Shown in pieces: positions 8,014 to 15,259 of a DNA stretch of 22,341 nt. The translations under genes were made by a program, and so were the position numbers. The stretch spans positions 1 to 22,341 of the forward strand of contig JALGWK010000014.1 of the NCBI GenBank assembly GCA_025774205.1, in the 5' to 3' direction. Source of the stretch: a bacterium. Its GTDB lineage: Bacteria > Blakebacterota > Blakebacteria > Blakebacterales > Blakebacteraceae. The notes beneath the pieces were generated by a model that was not told the DNA's origin, ran no database searches, and worked only from the letters and a program-made list of their open reading frames with translations. Each line of letters begins with the position of its first letter. Position 1 is the first letter of the stretch.

Positions 8014-9610
8014 ATGCGAAACTCCCATACCCTTTCGATCCTCTCACTGCTGGTTCTCCTGGCCGGTTGCAGCCGGTATCTGACGGGAAACGGGAGCGCC
8101 GTGGAGTCGATCACCACGGAAGAACTGAAACTCCACCTGAGCTTCCTCGCCGCGGATGAGTTCGCCGGCAGGGACACCCCCTCGCCGGAACTCAAGATCA
8201 CGTCCCGCTATCTGGCGACGATGGTCGAGGGTTACGGACTGCAGCCGCTCATGCCCGACGGTTCATGGTACCAGACGATATCGCTCGATGTGACCGAAGC
8301 CGATCCGGCCGCCACCAGGCTGATTGTCCATGAGGGATCCCGGCAGCAGGAATTCCGCTTCGCCTCCGATTTCGGGATTCCGGGCCGGGTCACTGAAGCG
8401 GGACAGATTACAGGCGAGGTCTTCTTCGCCGGACTGGGAGTGAGCGCGCCCGACCTGGAGTGGGACGACATCGGATCGGCCGATCTGGAGGGAAAGGTCG
8501 TGGTGATCCTTGATCCGGTCATACCGGAGGGACACCCGCTGGCGACGACGGAGGGACGTCGGGCGATTCGGAACCGGAGCGGTTCGATCATGAGGGCCGG
8601 AGCAATCGCGGTACTCACGGTCATCAGTGAAGAGCGGGAGGCGTCGCATCAGGAACAGGGAGAGCAGTTCACCTCCTCGAGGTATCTCTATCCCACCGAG
8701 GAACTGAATTCCGCCTACTATGCACGACGTACCTACAGCTTCTCCCGGGCTGAACTCCGTCATGCGACCGCCACCGCCGTTCTCGGGATAACGGGTAGTG
8801 AACTGGACGGGATGTTCACGCAGGTCGGGGAAGGGGAACAGGTGGCGACGAGTGCGATCGGCGGACGGACGGTCGAGGTCTCGGTCGGGATCAGCAGTCG
8901 GGTGGAGGAATCGTACAACGTCGTGGCCATGGTTGAAGGGAGCCATCCCGACCTGAAGGATGAATATGTGGTGCTCAGCAGCCATCACGATCACCTGGGA
9001 ATCCGGAACGGGCAGGTCCTCAACGGAGCCGACGACAATGGCTCGGGAACGGTCGCGATGCTCGAGATCGCCCAGGCTCTCATGATTACACGACCAAAAC
9101 GGTCCACGATCCTGGTCTGGCATACCGGGGAAGAGAGGGGACTGATCGGGTCGCAGTATTTCGTCCAGAGATGTCCGGTGGAGGTCAGCAGGATCACTGC
9201 TGAACTGAATATGGATATGCTCTGCAGGAACGATCCCGACAGCCTCTACGTGATCGGATCGAACAAGCTGAGTTCGGAGTTCGACGCGATCATCAACCAG
9301 GTGAACGAGCGCCATGTCGGGTTCGGGCTCGACTACCGGTATGAGCTTCCGCAGTGATCATTATCCGTTCATCCAGTACGGCATCCCCGGTGTCTGGTAC
9401 TTCTGCGGCACAACGCCCGATTACCATCAGCCGACCGATACCATCGATCGGGTTGATTTCGAAAAAATGCAGCGGGCCACCAGGCTGGTCTACCTGACGA
9501 CACTGGAGATAGGGAATCTCCCGCATATGCTGGCGCTCGATCTGCATCCGGATATCACAAGCAGGGGGGAGCACAACCTGGCGATCAACTGGCGGGAAAC
9601 GGGTCGGTAG
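8014..9610 (+). pseudogene. M28-family lipoprotein metallopeptidase, frameshifted
   Basis: A Zn-dependent M28 aminopeptidase-like lipoprotein broken near its end. The N-terminus has a lipobox (LLAGC, Cys19). The metal site is present in order: SHHDH (His324), GADDNGSG (Asp341), HTGEERGLIGS (Glu373/Glu374) and LNMDM (Asp401). The first frame then stops at 9357 after GLDYRYELPQ. The remainder continues in another frame, from about 9341 (SFRSDHYPFIQYGIPGVW through DYHQPTDTIDRVDFEKM) to the stop at 9610. Relatives usually have several extra residues between the DYRY and RSDH segments, so a deletion that is not a multiple of three is the simplest reading; a single sequencing error is less likely. 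The first-frame product lacks the last His ligand (SDH) and should be inactive. Neighbouring sequence also looks decayed. Confidence 0.85.
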
Positions 9611-9630
9611 GATCCGGGGAGATCATCACG

Positions 9631-9759
9631 ATGGCAAACTGGCTGAACATGGGTGAGATACTGCGGGTGAACGCCGGCAAGTTCCGGGGCAAGATGTGCC
9701 TGAAGGACGCCGGGAGGAGTTTCACCTTCCAGGAGATCGATGCCCGGATCGGTCTCTGA
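9631..9759 (+). pseudogene. 42-codon chimera: acyl-CoA ligase start fused to acyl-CoA synthetase end
   Basis: An open frame from ATG 9631 to TGA 9759. Bases 9631-9740 match the first 110 bases of the acyl-CoA ligase at 15260-15369 almost perfectly (two differences: the start codon and a silent third position). The match begins exactly at the start codon and ends within GAGATCGA. From GAT at 9739 the sequence instead matches the last 21 bases of the ADP-forming synthetase (7953-7973) with one difference, including its stop. The product would begin MANWLNMGEILRVNAGKF and end EIDARIGL. GGGGAG lies about nine bases upstream, so translation is possible. It has no catalytic motifs and is most likely the scar of a deletion between a ligase copy and a synthetase copy. 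Whether the 42-residue peptide is made is unknown. Confidence 0.85.
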
Positions 9760-9809
9760 CCACGATACTGTGAATCCCTGGGGCTCTGACCAGCCTGGAG
9801 CACCTGTGG

Positions 9810-9879
9810 CACAATCCCGAGGTGGGCTCATCCGGATTGTGGGGGTAGTAGTCGGAAACAGCGGGTACGTCCGTTTCCG
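9810..9879. repeat. Two hairpins in the gap before the TetR gene
   Basis: The 181-base stretch 9760-9940 has no convincing gene. CACAATCC (9810-9817) pairs with GGATTGTG (9834-9841) around a 16-base loop that itself holds GAG/CTC. CGGAAAC (9853-9859) pairs with GTTTCCG (9873-9879). Neither is followed by a T-tract. They sit between the decayed region and the tetR promoter and may be remnants of the rearrangement or RNA-end structures. Confidence 0.45.
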
Positions 9880-9882
9880 GAC

Positions 9883-9910
9883 TTGACAGAATGGTGGAAA
9901 GGAGTAAGTT
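9883..9910 (+). promoter_or_regulatory. Probable tetR promoter
   Basis: A perfect -35 box TTGACA (9883-9888) is followed after 16 bases by TAAGTT (9905-9910), a weak -10. The start codon is at 9941. The -10 overlaps the left arm of the inverted repeat at 9908-9927, the arrangement expected for autorepression. Confidence 0.55.
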
Positions 9911-9927
9911 AGTTAGGACTCACTAAC
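9908..9927. promoter_or_regulatory. Putative TetR operator 1 (upstream of tetR)
   Basis: Inverted repeat GTTAGTTAGGACTCACTAAC. The two 10-base halves (the second reverse-complemented: GTTAGTGAGT) agree at 8 of 10 positions, and the outer GTTAGT/ACTAAC arms are perfect. The same 20-base design recurs at 10694-10713 before the transporter gene. Confidence 0.75.
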
Positions 9928-9940
9928 ACGGAGACACCCG

Positions 9941-10522
9941 ATGGCGGGACGCAGAGAACAGATAGTACAGGCCGCCCTGGACCTGGTCTCGGAGGAAGGC
10001 TCATCCGGACTGACCATGATGAACATCGCCCAACGCATCGGAACCTCCGACGCGGCACTCTACCGGCACTTCCGGAACAAGCTGGAGATTATGGAGGCGA
10101 TGATCCGTAAGTTCGGTTCAGATATGGTACAGGCAGCCCGGGAAGCAGCCAGGGAGGCGCCCGACCCGGTTGAGGGACTGCGGCGCATCATGCGGACACA
10201 GCTGGAGCACATTGTCCGTCAACGAGCTCTACCCCGCATGATCCTGCTGGAGGAGATCCACCTGAAGGACGAGGTACTGAAGGTAGAGGTGGAGCGGGTG
10301 ATCCGCGGCTATCTCGAGCTCATCCAGGAAAAACTGCGGGAGGCCCAGGAGATGGGCATGGTCCCTCCGGACGTGGACATCGAGGTGGCCGGTATCTCCT
10401 TCCTGGGCACTGTCCAGAGTTCGGCGATGCTCTGGTCGCTGAACCCGGAGCGGTTCCCCCTCCTCGACAGGGCCGATGCCCTGTGGCGTATCTTCACCGA
10501 CAGCATTCGTCTGCAGGGCTGA
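9941..10522 (+). CDS. TetR-family transcriptional regulator
   Basis: A 193-residue TetR-type repressor. The N-terminal helix-turn-helix region is clear: AALDLVSEEGSSGLTMMNIA (residues 11-30) followed by QRIGTSDAALYRHFRNKLEI (31-50), with the recognition-helix signature S-x-x-A-L-Y-R-H-F. The helical C-terminal domain would bind an unknown ligand. The start ATG 9941 has GGAG about seven bases upstream. The gene faces the same way as the RND transporter operon 210 bases downstream. Near-identical inverted repeats lie before both, so it most likely represses itself and the transporter operon until a hydrophobic inducer, possibly an acyl-CoA, fatty acid or lipid, binds. The ligand is a guess from neighbourhood. 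Confidence 0.93.
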   Translation: MAGRREQIVQAALDLVSEEGSSGLTMMNIAQRIGTSDAALYRHFRNKLEIMEAMIRKFGSDMVQAAREAAREAPDPVEGLRRIMRTQLEHIVRQRALPRMILLEEIHLKDEVLKVEVERVIRGYLELIQEKLREAQEMGMVPPDVDIEVAGISFLGTVQSSAMLWSLNPERFPLLDRADALWRIFTDSIRLQG

Positions 10523-10553
10523 AGACAGGCAGTGGGCAGGGGAGTATGGAAGG

Positions 10554-10584
10554 GGTTGGAGGAGACGAGGAGGTTGGAGGAGAC
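10554..10584 (+). repeat. Short direct repeat in the tetR-transporter gap
   Basis: GGTTGGAGGAGAC occurs at 10554-10566 and again at 10572-10584, a period of 18 bases, in a purine-rich stretch just after tetR. The rest of the 210-base gap (10523-10732) holds an 8-base inverted repeat TCCCGTGA (10623-10630) / TCACGGGA (10684-10691), a run of seven T (10678-10684) and the second operator. Confidence 0.8.
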
Positions 10585-10693
10585 ATGGGAGAAAAAGGAT
10601 ACAGAGGAAACGGAGGGTGATGTCCCGTGACGGGCGTCAGTGCTGTTCGGATGGCACCAGGTCAGGGAGAAGGCCCCTTTTTTTCACGGGATG

Positions 10694-10713
10694 GTTGGTA
10701 AGCACTAACTAAC
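10694..10713. promoter_or_regulatory. Putative TetR operator 2 (upstream of the RND operon)
   Basis: GTTGGTAAGCACTAACTAAC matches operator 1 at 16 of 20 positions with the same arm length and 8-base centre. The right arm ACTAAC is identical and the left arm differs by one base. It lies 20 bases before the transporter start codon, where a bound repressor would block transcription initiation or elongation. Confidence 0.72.
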
Positions 10714-10732
10714 ACACGGGAAGGTACCCGAC

Positions 10733-13078
10733 ATGAAATGGAAACACACCTGCCCATCACCGCGAATCCGTTCGGCCGCGGTGATGGTGCTGGTCGCGAT
10801 CATCACCCTGCTCGCGGCCGTACAGATCCGCTCGCACCTGAGGCTCGAGACGAATCTGGACGCCTACATGCCCGCCGACCATCCAGCGTTCGTGTACAGC
10901 GACCAGGCGGATGAATGGTTCGGGATACAGGACGCGGTGGTGGTGGTCCTGCACCACCCCGAGGGGATCTACCGCCCGGAAACGATGCAAAAACTGGTCG
11001 ACCTGACCCGTCGACTGCAGGAGTTGCCGGAGATCCGACCTGACGATGTGAAGAGCCTGGCCACCGCGGACAACATCGTGGGGAGCGAGTACGGCCTGGA
11101 CGTCCGCCCCTTCTTCCGGAAGGTGCCCGGGACGCCCGCGGAGATGGGAGCGCTCCGTCGGGAGGTGGATGGGAACGAGATGGTCAACGGCCGGCTCGTC
11201 TCGAAGGATGGGACCACCGCCCTGATCATGGCTGAGATGGACAGCGAGGACTTCAGCCAGGACCTCTACGACCGGCTTCTGGCCCTGCAGCTTGAGTTCG
11301 AGGGGCCCGAGGAGATCCACATCGCCGGGCAGCCGGTGGTGGAGGGTACGCTTGCCCTGCTCGCCCCCGAGGATATGAAGCGGATGGTTCCCATCGTGGT
11401 GGCGGTCATCGCCCTGGTCCTCCTGCTCTCGCTCCGCAGTCTGCGCTCGACGGTCATCATCCTGCTCGTGGTGCTCCTGAGTACGATCTGGACCTTTGGT
11501 CTGATGGCGGCCCTCCGCGTCCCGATGTATTCGGTGAGCACGATGATCCCGGTAATGCTCATCGCCATCGGTGTGGCCGACGGTATCCACATGCTCAGTC
11601 ATCTCGATCTCCATCTCAGGGAGCACCCGGATATCGGACCGATCGAAGCGATCCGGGACATGACCGGTCAGATGAAGACACCCGTGATCATGACTGCAGC
11701 CACGACCGCCGTGGGCTTCCTTGCTCTGATCACGTCACAGGTCTATCCGGTGAAGTACTTCGGCCTGTTCACCGCCTTCGGCGTGCTGGCGGCAATGGTG
11801 CTTTCGCTCCTCTTCCTGCCTGCCTCGCTCCACCTCGTGGGACTGCCCCGACGGAAGAGAGCGGAAATGCCGGAGAAAGACGGGTCTCCGCGAGGTGATG
11901 TGGACGGTTCGGCCCGGGAGGGTGGTATCGCCCGCCGGACCGCGGACCGGGTGCTTCGACACCGGGGAGCCGTCGCCCTTTTCTGGCTCGCGGTCGGACT
12001 GATCTCCGTACTGGGTGCCCGGCGGATATGGGTGGACTCCAGTTTCCTCGCCAAGTTCGGGCAGGAGAGTCCGATAGTGGAGGCCGACGCCTTCATCAAC
12101 GGACAGTTCGGTGGCACCTCGACCCTCAACGTCATCTTCGAAGGCGAGGATGAGGTCTTCAAGGACCCCCTGGTCTGGGAGCGCATCCAGGACCTGCAGG
12201 AGGATCTGGAGGACCGTGAGGTGGTCGGGGACACCTTCTCCCTGGCTGACTATCTGAGCCGCATGCACATGGTGATGAACGAGGACCGGCTCTCCTACAA
12301 CGTCATCCCCGACTCCCGCGAGCTGATCGCACAGTACCTGCTTCTTTACAGCATGTCGGGGGACCCGGAGGAACTGGACCGGGTGGTGGACTACGGGTAC
12401 CGGCGGGCGAATCTCCGGGTGCAGCTCAAGGGGGACAACACCCGCGTCATCGAAGCGGCGATGTCAGTGGTGGAGGAACACCGCGACCGTTTCCCGGGAC
12501 TGGAGATCCACTACGCCGGATCGGCCTACAAGAGCTTCATCTTCAGTGACCTGATCCTGGAGGGGCAGATAGGCAGCCTGGTCCTCTCCATCGTGATCAT
12601 TGTGCTGATGCTGGCGCTGATGTTCCGCAGCCTCCTTGCCGGGGTGATCGGCTCGCTTCCCGTCGTCCTGACCATCTTCATCAGTTTCGGAGTCATGGGG
12701 TACCTGGGCATACCACTCAACTCCACGACCGCCATGCTGGCCAGTATCGCCGTGGGTATCGGTATCGACTACGCCATCCACTTCATGGACCGCTTTCGCC
12801 GCAGGATGCGGGTCCACGGTGATCTTCAGCGCGCGGCCCGGGAGACCATGACCCACAGCGGGAGAGCCATCGCTTTCAATGCGATCACGGTGATCGCCGG
12901 CTTCGCCGTACTGCTCTTCTCGGTCTTCCCCCCCAACCGTGAACTCGGCGCCCTGGTGGCGCTGAACATGTTCGATGCATTCGCGGCCACGCTCACGCTC
13001 GTACTGGCCATGCTGGCCCTGAAGCGACTGCGTTTTCTGACTCGCACAACATCCTCAGTAGAAGGAGATGTACGATGA
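10733..13078 (+). CDS. RND-superfamily exporter (MMPL/HpnN-like)
   Basis: A 781-residue inner-membrane RND transporter of the MMPL/HpnN/SSD type, which moves lipids or other hydrophobic molecules out of the inner membrane using ion gradients. It has two similar halves. Each starts with one membrane helix (about residues 14-34 and 422-442) and a large periplasmic loop, then five clustered helices (about 235-380 and 625-770). The RND Asp motifs are GVADGIHMLSH in half one and GIGIDYAIHFMDRFRR in half two. A charged linker (PRRKRAEMPEKDGSPRGD) separates the halves. GGAAGG lies about eight bases before ATG 10733. The stop overlaps the LolA-like gene by four bases. With a periplasmic LolA-fold partner and an outer-membrane barrel, it suggests an envelope-spanning export or lipid-transfer route. 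The cargo is unknown. Confidence 0.92.
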   Translation: MKWKHTCPSPRIRSAAVMVLVAIITLLAAVQIRSHLRLETNLDAYMPADHPAFVYSDQADEWFGIQDAVVVVLHHPEGIYRPETMQKLVDLTRRLQELPEIRPDDVKSLATADNIVGSEYGLDVRPFFRKVPGTPAEMGALRREVDGNEMVNGRLVSKDGTTALIMAEMDSEDFSQDLYDRLLALQLEFEGPEEIHIAGQPVVEGTLALLAPEDMKRMVPIVVAVIALVLLLSLRSLRSTVIILLVVLLSTIWTFGLMAALRVPMYSVSTMIPVMLIAIGVADGIHMLSHLDLHLREHPDIGPIEAIRDMTGQMKTPVIMTAATTAVGFLALITSQVYPVKYFGLFTAFGVLAAMVLSLLFLPASLHLVGLPRRKRAEMPEKDGSPRGDVDGSAREGGIARRTADRVLRHRGAVALFWLAVGLISVLGARRIWVDSSFLAKFGQESPIVEADAFINGQFGGTSTLNVIFEGEDEVFKDPLVWERIQDLQEDLEDREVVGDTFSLADYLSRMHMVMNEDRLSYNVIPDSRELIAQYLLLYSMSGDPEELDRVVDYGYRRANLRVQLKGDNTRVIEAAMSVVEEHRDRFPGLEIHYAGSAYKSFIFSDLILEGQIGSLVLSIVIIVLMLALMFRSLLAGVIGSLPVVLTIFISFGVMGYLGIPLNSTTAMLASIAVGIGIDYAIHFMDRFRRRMRVHGDLQRAARETMTHSGRAIAFNAITVIAGFAVLLFSVFPPNRELGALVALNMFDAFAATLTLVLAMLALKRLRFLTRTTSSVEGDVR

Positions 13079-13875
13079 ATAACCTCAAGACCATCGAGGC
13101 AGGGCTGCTGGCCCTGCTACTGCTGGCCGTTGCCGTACCGACATGGTCGGTGGATGCACAGGAACTGAGCGCCGGGGAGATCATGTGGAAAGTCTACGAA
13201 CGCCCCGAGGGCGCAGACAGGACTTCGACGCTGACCATGGTCCTGCGCAACCGGTTCGGGGACGAACGGGTCCGGTCCATCAGGCAGTTCAGTATCGACC
13301 TGGGCGCAGTGGAGAAGAAGCTGATGTTCTTCACCGCCCCGGCGGATGTGAAGGATACCTCGTTCATGATCTGGAGCTACGACGAGGAGGGGCGGGAGGA
13401 CGACCAGTGGATCTACCTGCCGGCCCTGAGGAAGATCAAGCGGATCTCCTCGGAGTCGAAGGGGGACTACTTCATGGGTTCGGACTTCACCTACGACGAC
13501 CTCGGCGACCGGTGGCCGGATAAGGATACCCACACGATCCTCAGGGATGAGTCCCTGGACGGCATCCCGCACTGGGTGATAGAGAGCCGGCCGAAGGAAG
13601 CCGACTCCATGTACAGTCGCACCGTGGTGTGGGTGCGTCAGGACGGGTCATGGCTGGGGACGAAGAAGGAGTTCTACGATCCGGAAGGTGATCTTCTGAA
13701 GACCCTCACCGTGGAAAAGATCGAAGAGATCCAGGGCTACTGGACTGTGATGGAGAGTGTGATGCATAACGTCCAGAACGATCACCGCACCATAATGAGT
13801 CTCGCGGACGTGTCCATCGACGTCGGTCTGGACGGAGAACTGTTCACCGAACGCAGCATGCGGAGGGGATACTGA
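13075..13875 (+). CDS. Outer-membrane lipoprotein-sorting-like protein (LolA-like fold)
   Basis: A 266-residue periplasmic protein of the LolA_like/outer-membrane lipoprotein-sorting family that often accompanies RND transporters. The signal peptide is residues 1-28 (hydrophobic LLALLLLAVAVPTW, cleavage after VDA). The mature part has the family pattern LTMVLRNRFGDERVRSIRQF, FMIWSYDEEGREDDQWIYLP and DYFMGSDFTYDDL, which belong to the curved sheet that holds acyl chains. The strong site AGAAGGAG (13060-13067) lies seven bases before the ATG, which overlaps the transporter stop (ATGA). It probably carries a hydrophobic cargo between the transporter and the outer-membrane barrel. It is not the housekeeping LolA: it is larger and lies in a dedicated operon. 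Confidence 0.88.
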   Translation: MNNLKTIEAGLLALLLLAVAVPTWSVDAQELSAGEIMWKVYERPEGADRTSTLTMVLRNRFGDERVRSIRQFSIDLGAVEKKLMFFTAPADVKDTSFMIWSYDEEGREDDQWIYLPALRKIKRISSESKGDYFMGSDFTYDDLGDRWPDKDTHTILRDESLDGIPHWVIESRPKEADSMYSRTVVWVRQDGSWLGTKKEFYDPEGDLLKTLTVEKIEEIQGYWTVMESVMHNVQNDHRTIMSLADVSIDVGLDGELFTERSMRRGY

Positions 13876-15164
13876 TGTTGCGCATACGTGACGCAGCCGA
13901 TCGCGGCGGGCGGTTGTCGTGGGCCCTCCTGTCGGTCCTGTTCCTGCTGACGGCCCTGCCGGCCGGCGCGTCGGCCCAGACGCAGGGTGTGGACCTTTCC
14001 GGATATCTGAGGACCTACGGCGGGGTTCTGACCTCGGGGGGGAACGCGGGTGATTACGCCGTCATCCAGAACACCTTCGACCTCAGGTTGGAGCGCAGGA
14101 CCCGCTCCGGCGCCCTGTACGTCAACCCGGTGCTCTATCACTACCCCTCCCGGGATGTCGAGCCGGAGCTTCTCCTGCGGCAGGCCTATCTGGACATCTA
14201 TACCGACCACTTCGACCTGCGCCTTGGCAAACAGCAGATCGTCTGGGGCAAATCGGACGGGGTATTCATCACCGACGTGGTCTCCCCGAAGGACTTCCGG
14301 GAGTTCCTGCTCCCCGATTTCCAGGAGATCCGTGTTGGCGTGACCGGCGCCAGTCTGAACTATTACCGGGGAGGATCCACCTTCCAGGCGGTGTGGCTCC
14401 CACTCTTCGAATCGAACCGCTTCCCAGGGCAGGAGAGTCTGTGGGCGATGCCGGTACCTTCGTTCCAGGAAGGGGTGACCCTGGATCCGGATCGGGGTGA
14501 GGTCGAGGCGCGGCTGGAGAACAGCCAGCTCTTCGGTCGCTGGTCACTGCTGGGGAGCGGGGTGGACCTGGAGGTGGTGGGGGCCTGGTACCTGGATCCC
14601 AACCCGGTCTACCACATCATTCCCGCCGACGGAACACCCGGGAGCGGGGGGGTGGCCTATCTTGAGCATCACCGGTTGGTGCTGGGAGGGGGGAGCGCCG
14701 CGTGGCCGGTCGGGGGGGTGATCCTCCGCGGTGAGGTGGCCTACCAGGACGGTCGGCGCTTCCAGGCCGCGGGTCCCTCCTTCCCCGACGGCACCATGGA
14801 GAGCGATCTCCTCCACTACATGGTGGGAGCGGACTACAACGTGCTTGGCGTGGACGTGAGCGGACAGTTCATCCAGGAAGTGATGCTGGACCACCGCCCG
14901 GAAGCCCTCCGGCGCGAGCGTATCAGGACGGCCACCCTGCTCCTGAGGGACTCCTTCCGACGCGACACGCTCACACTCGAGCTGTTCACCTACTACGGTG
15001 TGGACGATAAGGATGCCCTCATCCGGTCCCGCCTTCTCTGGGACCTGGCCGACGGGTACGAACTCCAGGTCGGGATGAATCTCTTCACCGGGCCCGACTC
15101 GGGAATCTTCGGGCGTTTCGATGCCAACGACATGGCGTTTGTGAAGCTGAAGCTGAGCTTCTGA
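13875..15164 (+). CDS. Outer-membrane beta-barrel protein (DUF1302-like)
   Basis: A 429-residue predicted outer-membrane barrel. It has a signal peptide (WALLSVLFLLTALPAGASA, cleavage after residue 34), then many alternating strands and a final Phe (KLKLSF), the usual barrel-assembly signal. RLGKQQIVWGKSDGVFITDV followed by SPKDFREFLLPDFQEIRVG resembles the DUF1302 family, whose members are found with LolA-like proteins and MMPL transporters in lipid, sterol or hydrocarbon gene clusters. The start overlaps the preceding stop by one base (TGATG). This completes an inner membrane-periplasm-outer membrane set with the two upstream genes. Assignment to the family is by pattern, not search; the barrel nature is more secure than the exact family. 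Confidence 0.82.
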   Translation: MLRIRDAADRGGRLSWALLSVLFLLTALPAGASAQTQGVDLSGYLRTYGGVLTSGGNAGDYAVIQNTFDLRLERRTRSGALYVNPVLYHYPSRDVEPELLLRQAYLDIYTDHFDLRLGKQQIVWGKSDGVFITDVVSPKDFREFLLPDFQEIRVGVTGASLNYYRGGSTFQAVWLPLFESNRFPGQESLWAMPVPSFQEGVTLDPDRGEVEARLENSQLFGRWSLLGSGVDLEVVGAWYLDPNPVYHIIPADGTPGSGGVAYLEHHRLVLGGGSAAWPVGGVILRGEVAYQDGRRFQAAGPSFPDGTMESDLLHYMVGADYNVLGVDVSGQFIQEVMLDHRPEALRRERIRTATLLLRDSFRRDTLTLELFTYYGVDDKDALIRSRLLWDLADGYELQVGMNLFTGPDSGIFGRFDANDMAFVKLKLSF

Positions 15165-15165
15165 G

Positions 15166-15211
15166 AAGGTGAGGATATAGGGATCCCGATGACTCGCGGT
15201 CCTCACCTTTT
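15166..15211 (+). terminator. Weak terminator-like hairpin after the barrel gene
   Basis: AAGGTGAGGA (15166-15175) pairs perfectly with TCCTCACCTT (15200-15209), a 10-bp stem with a 24-base loop containing GGGATCCC, followed only by TT. It begins two bases after the barrel stop. The long loop and short T-run make efficient termination doubtful. Confidence 0.5.
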
Positions 15212-15259
15212 GATAGATGGTCCATGGTATGCTACGGTTGCCCGTGAGAGGAGGACAGC

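Noticed and set aside
9760-9882. Insertion-sequence end suggested by the inverted repeats
   Set aside because: No transposase remnant, matching terminal repeat or target-site duplication could be seen.
10623-10691. Terminator after tetR using the T-run at 10678-10684
   Set aside because: No compact stable stem directly precedes the T-run. The 8-base inverted repeat flanks it with a 53-base loop, which is not an intrinsic terminator shape.
15210-15238. Promoter TTGATA ... TATGCT before the acyl-CoA ligase
   Set aside because: The spacing between the boxes is only 12 bases. The correctly spaced hexamer TACGGT matches the consensus at three positions, so support is too weak.
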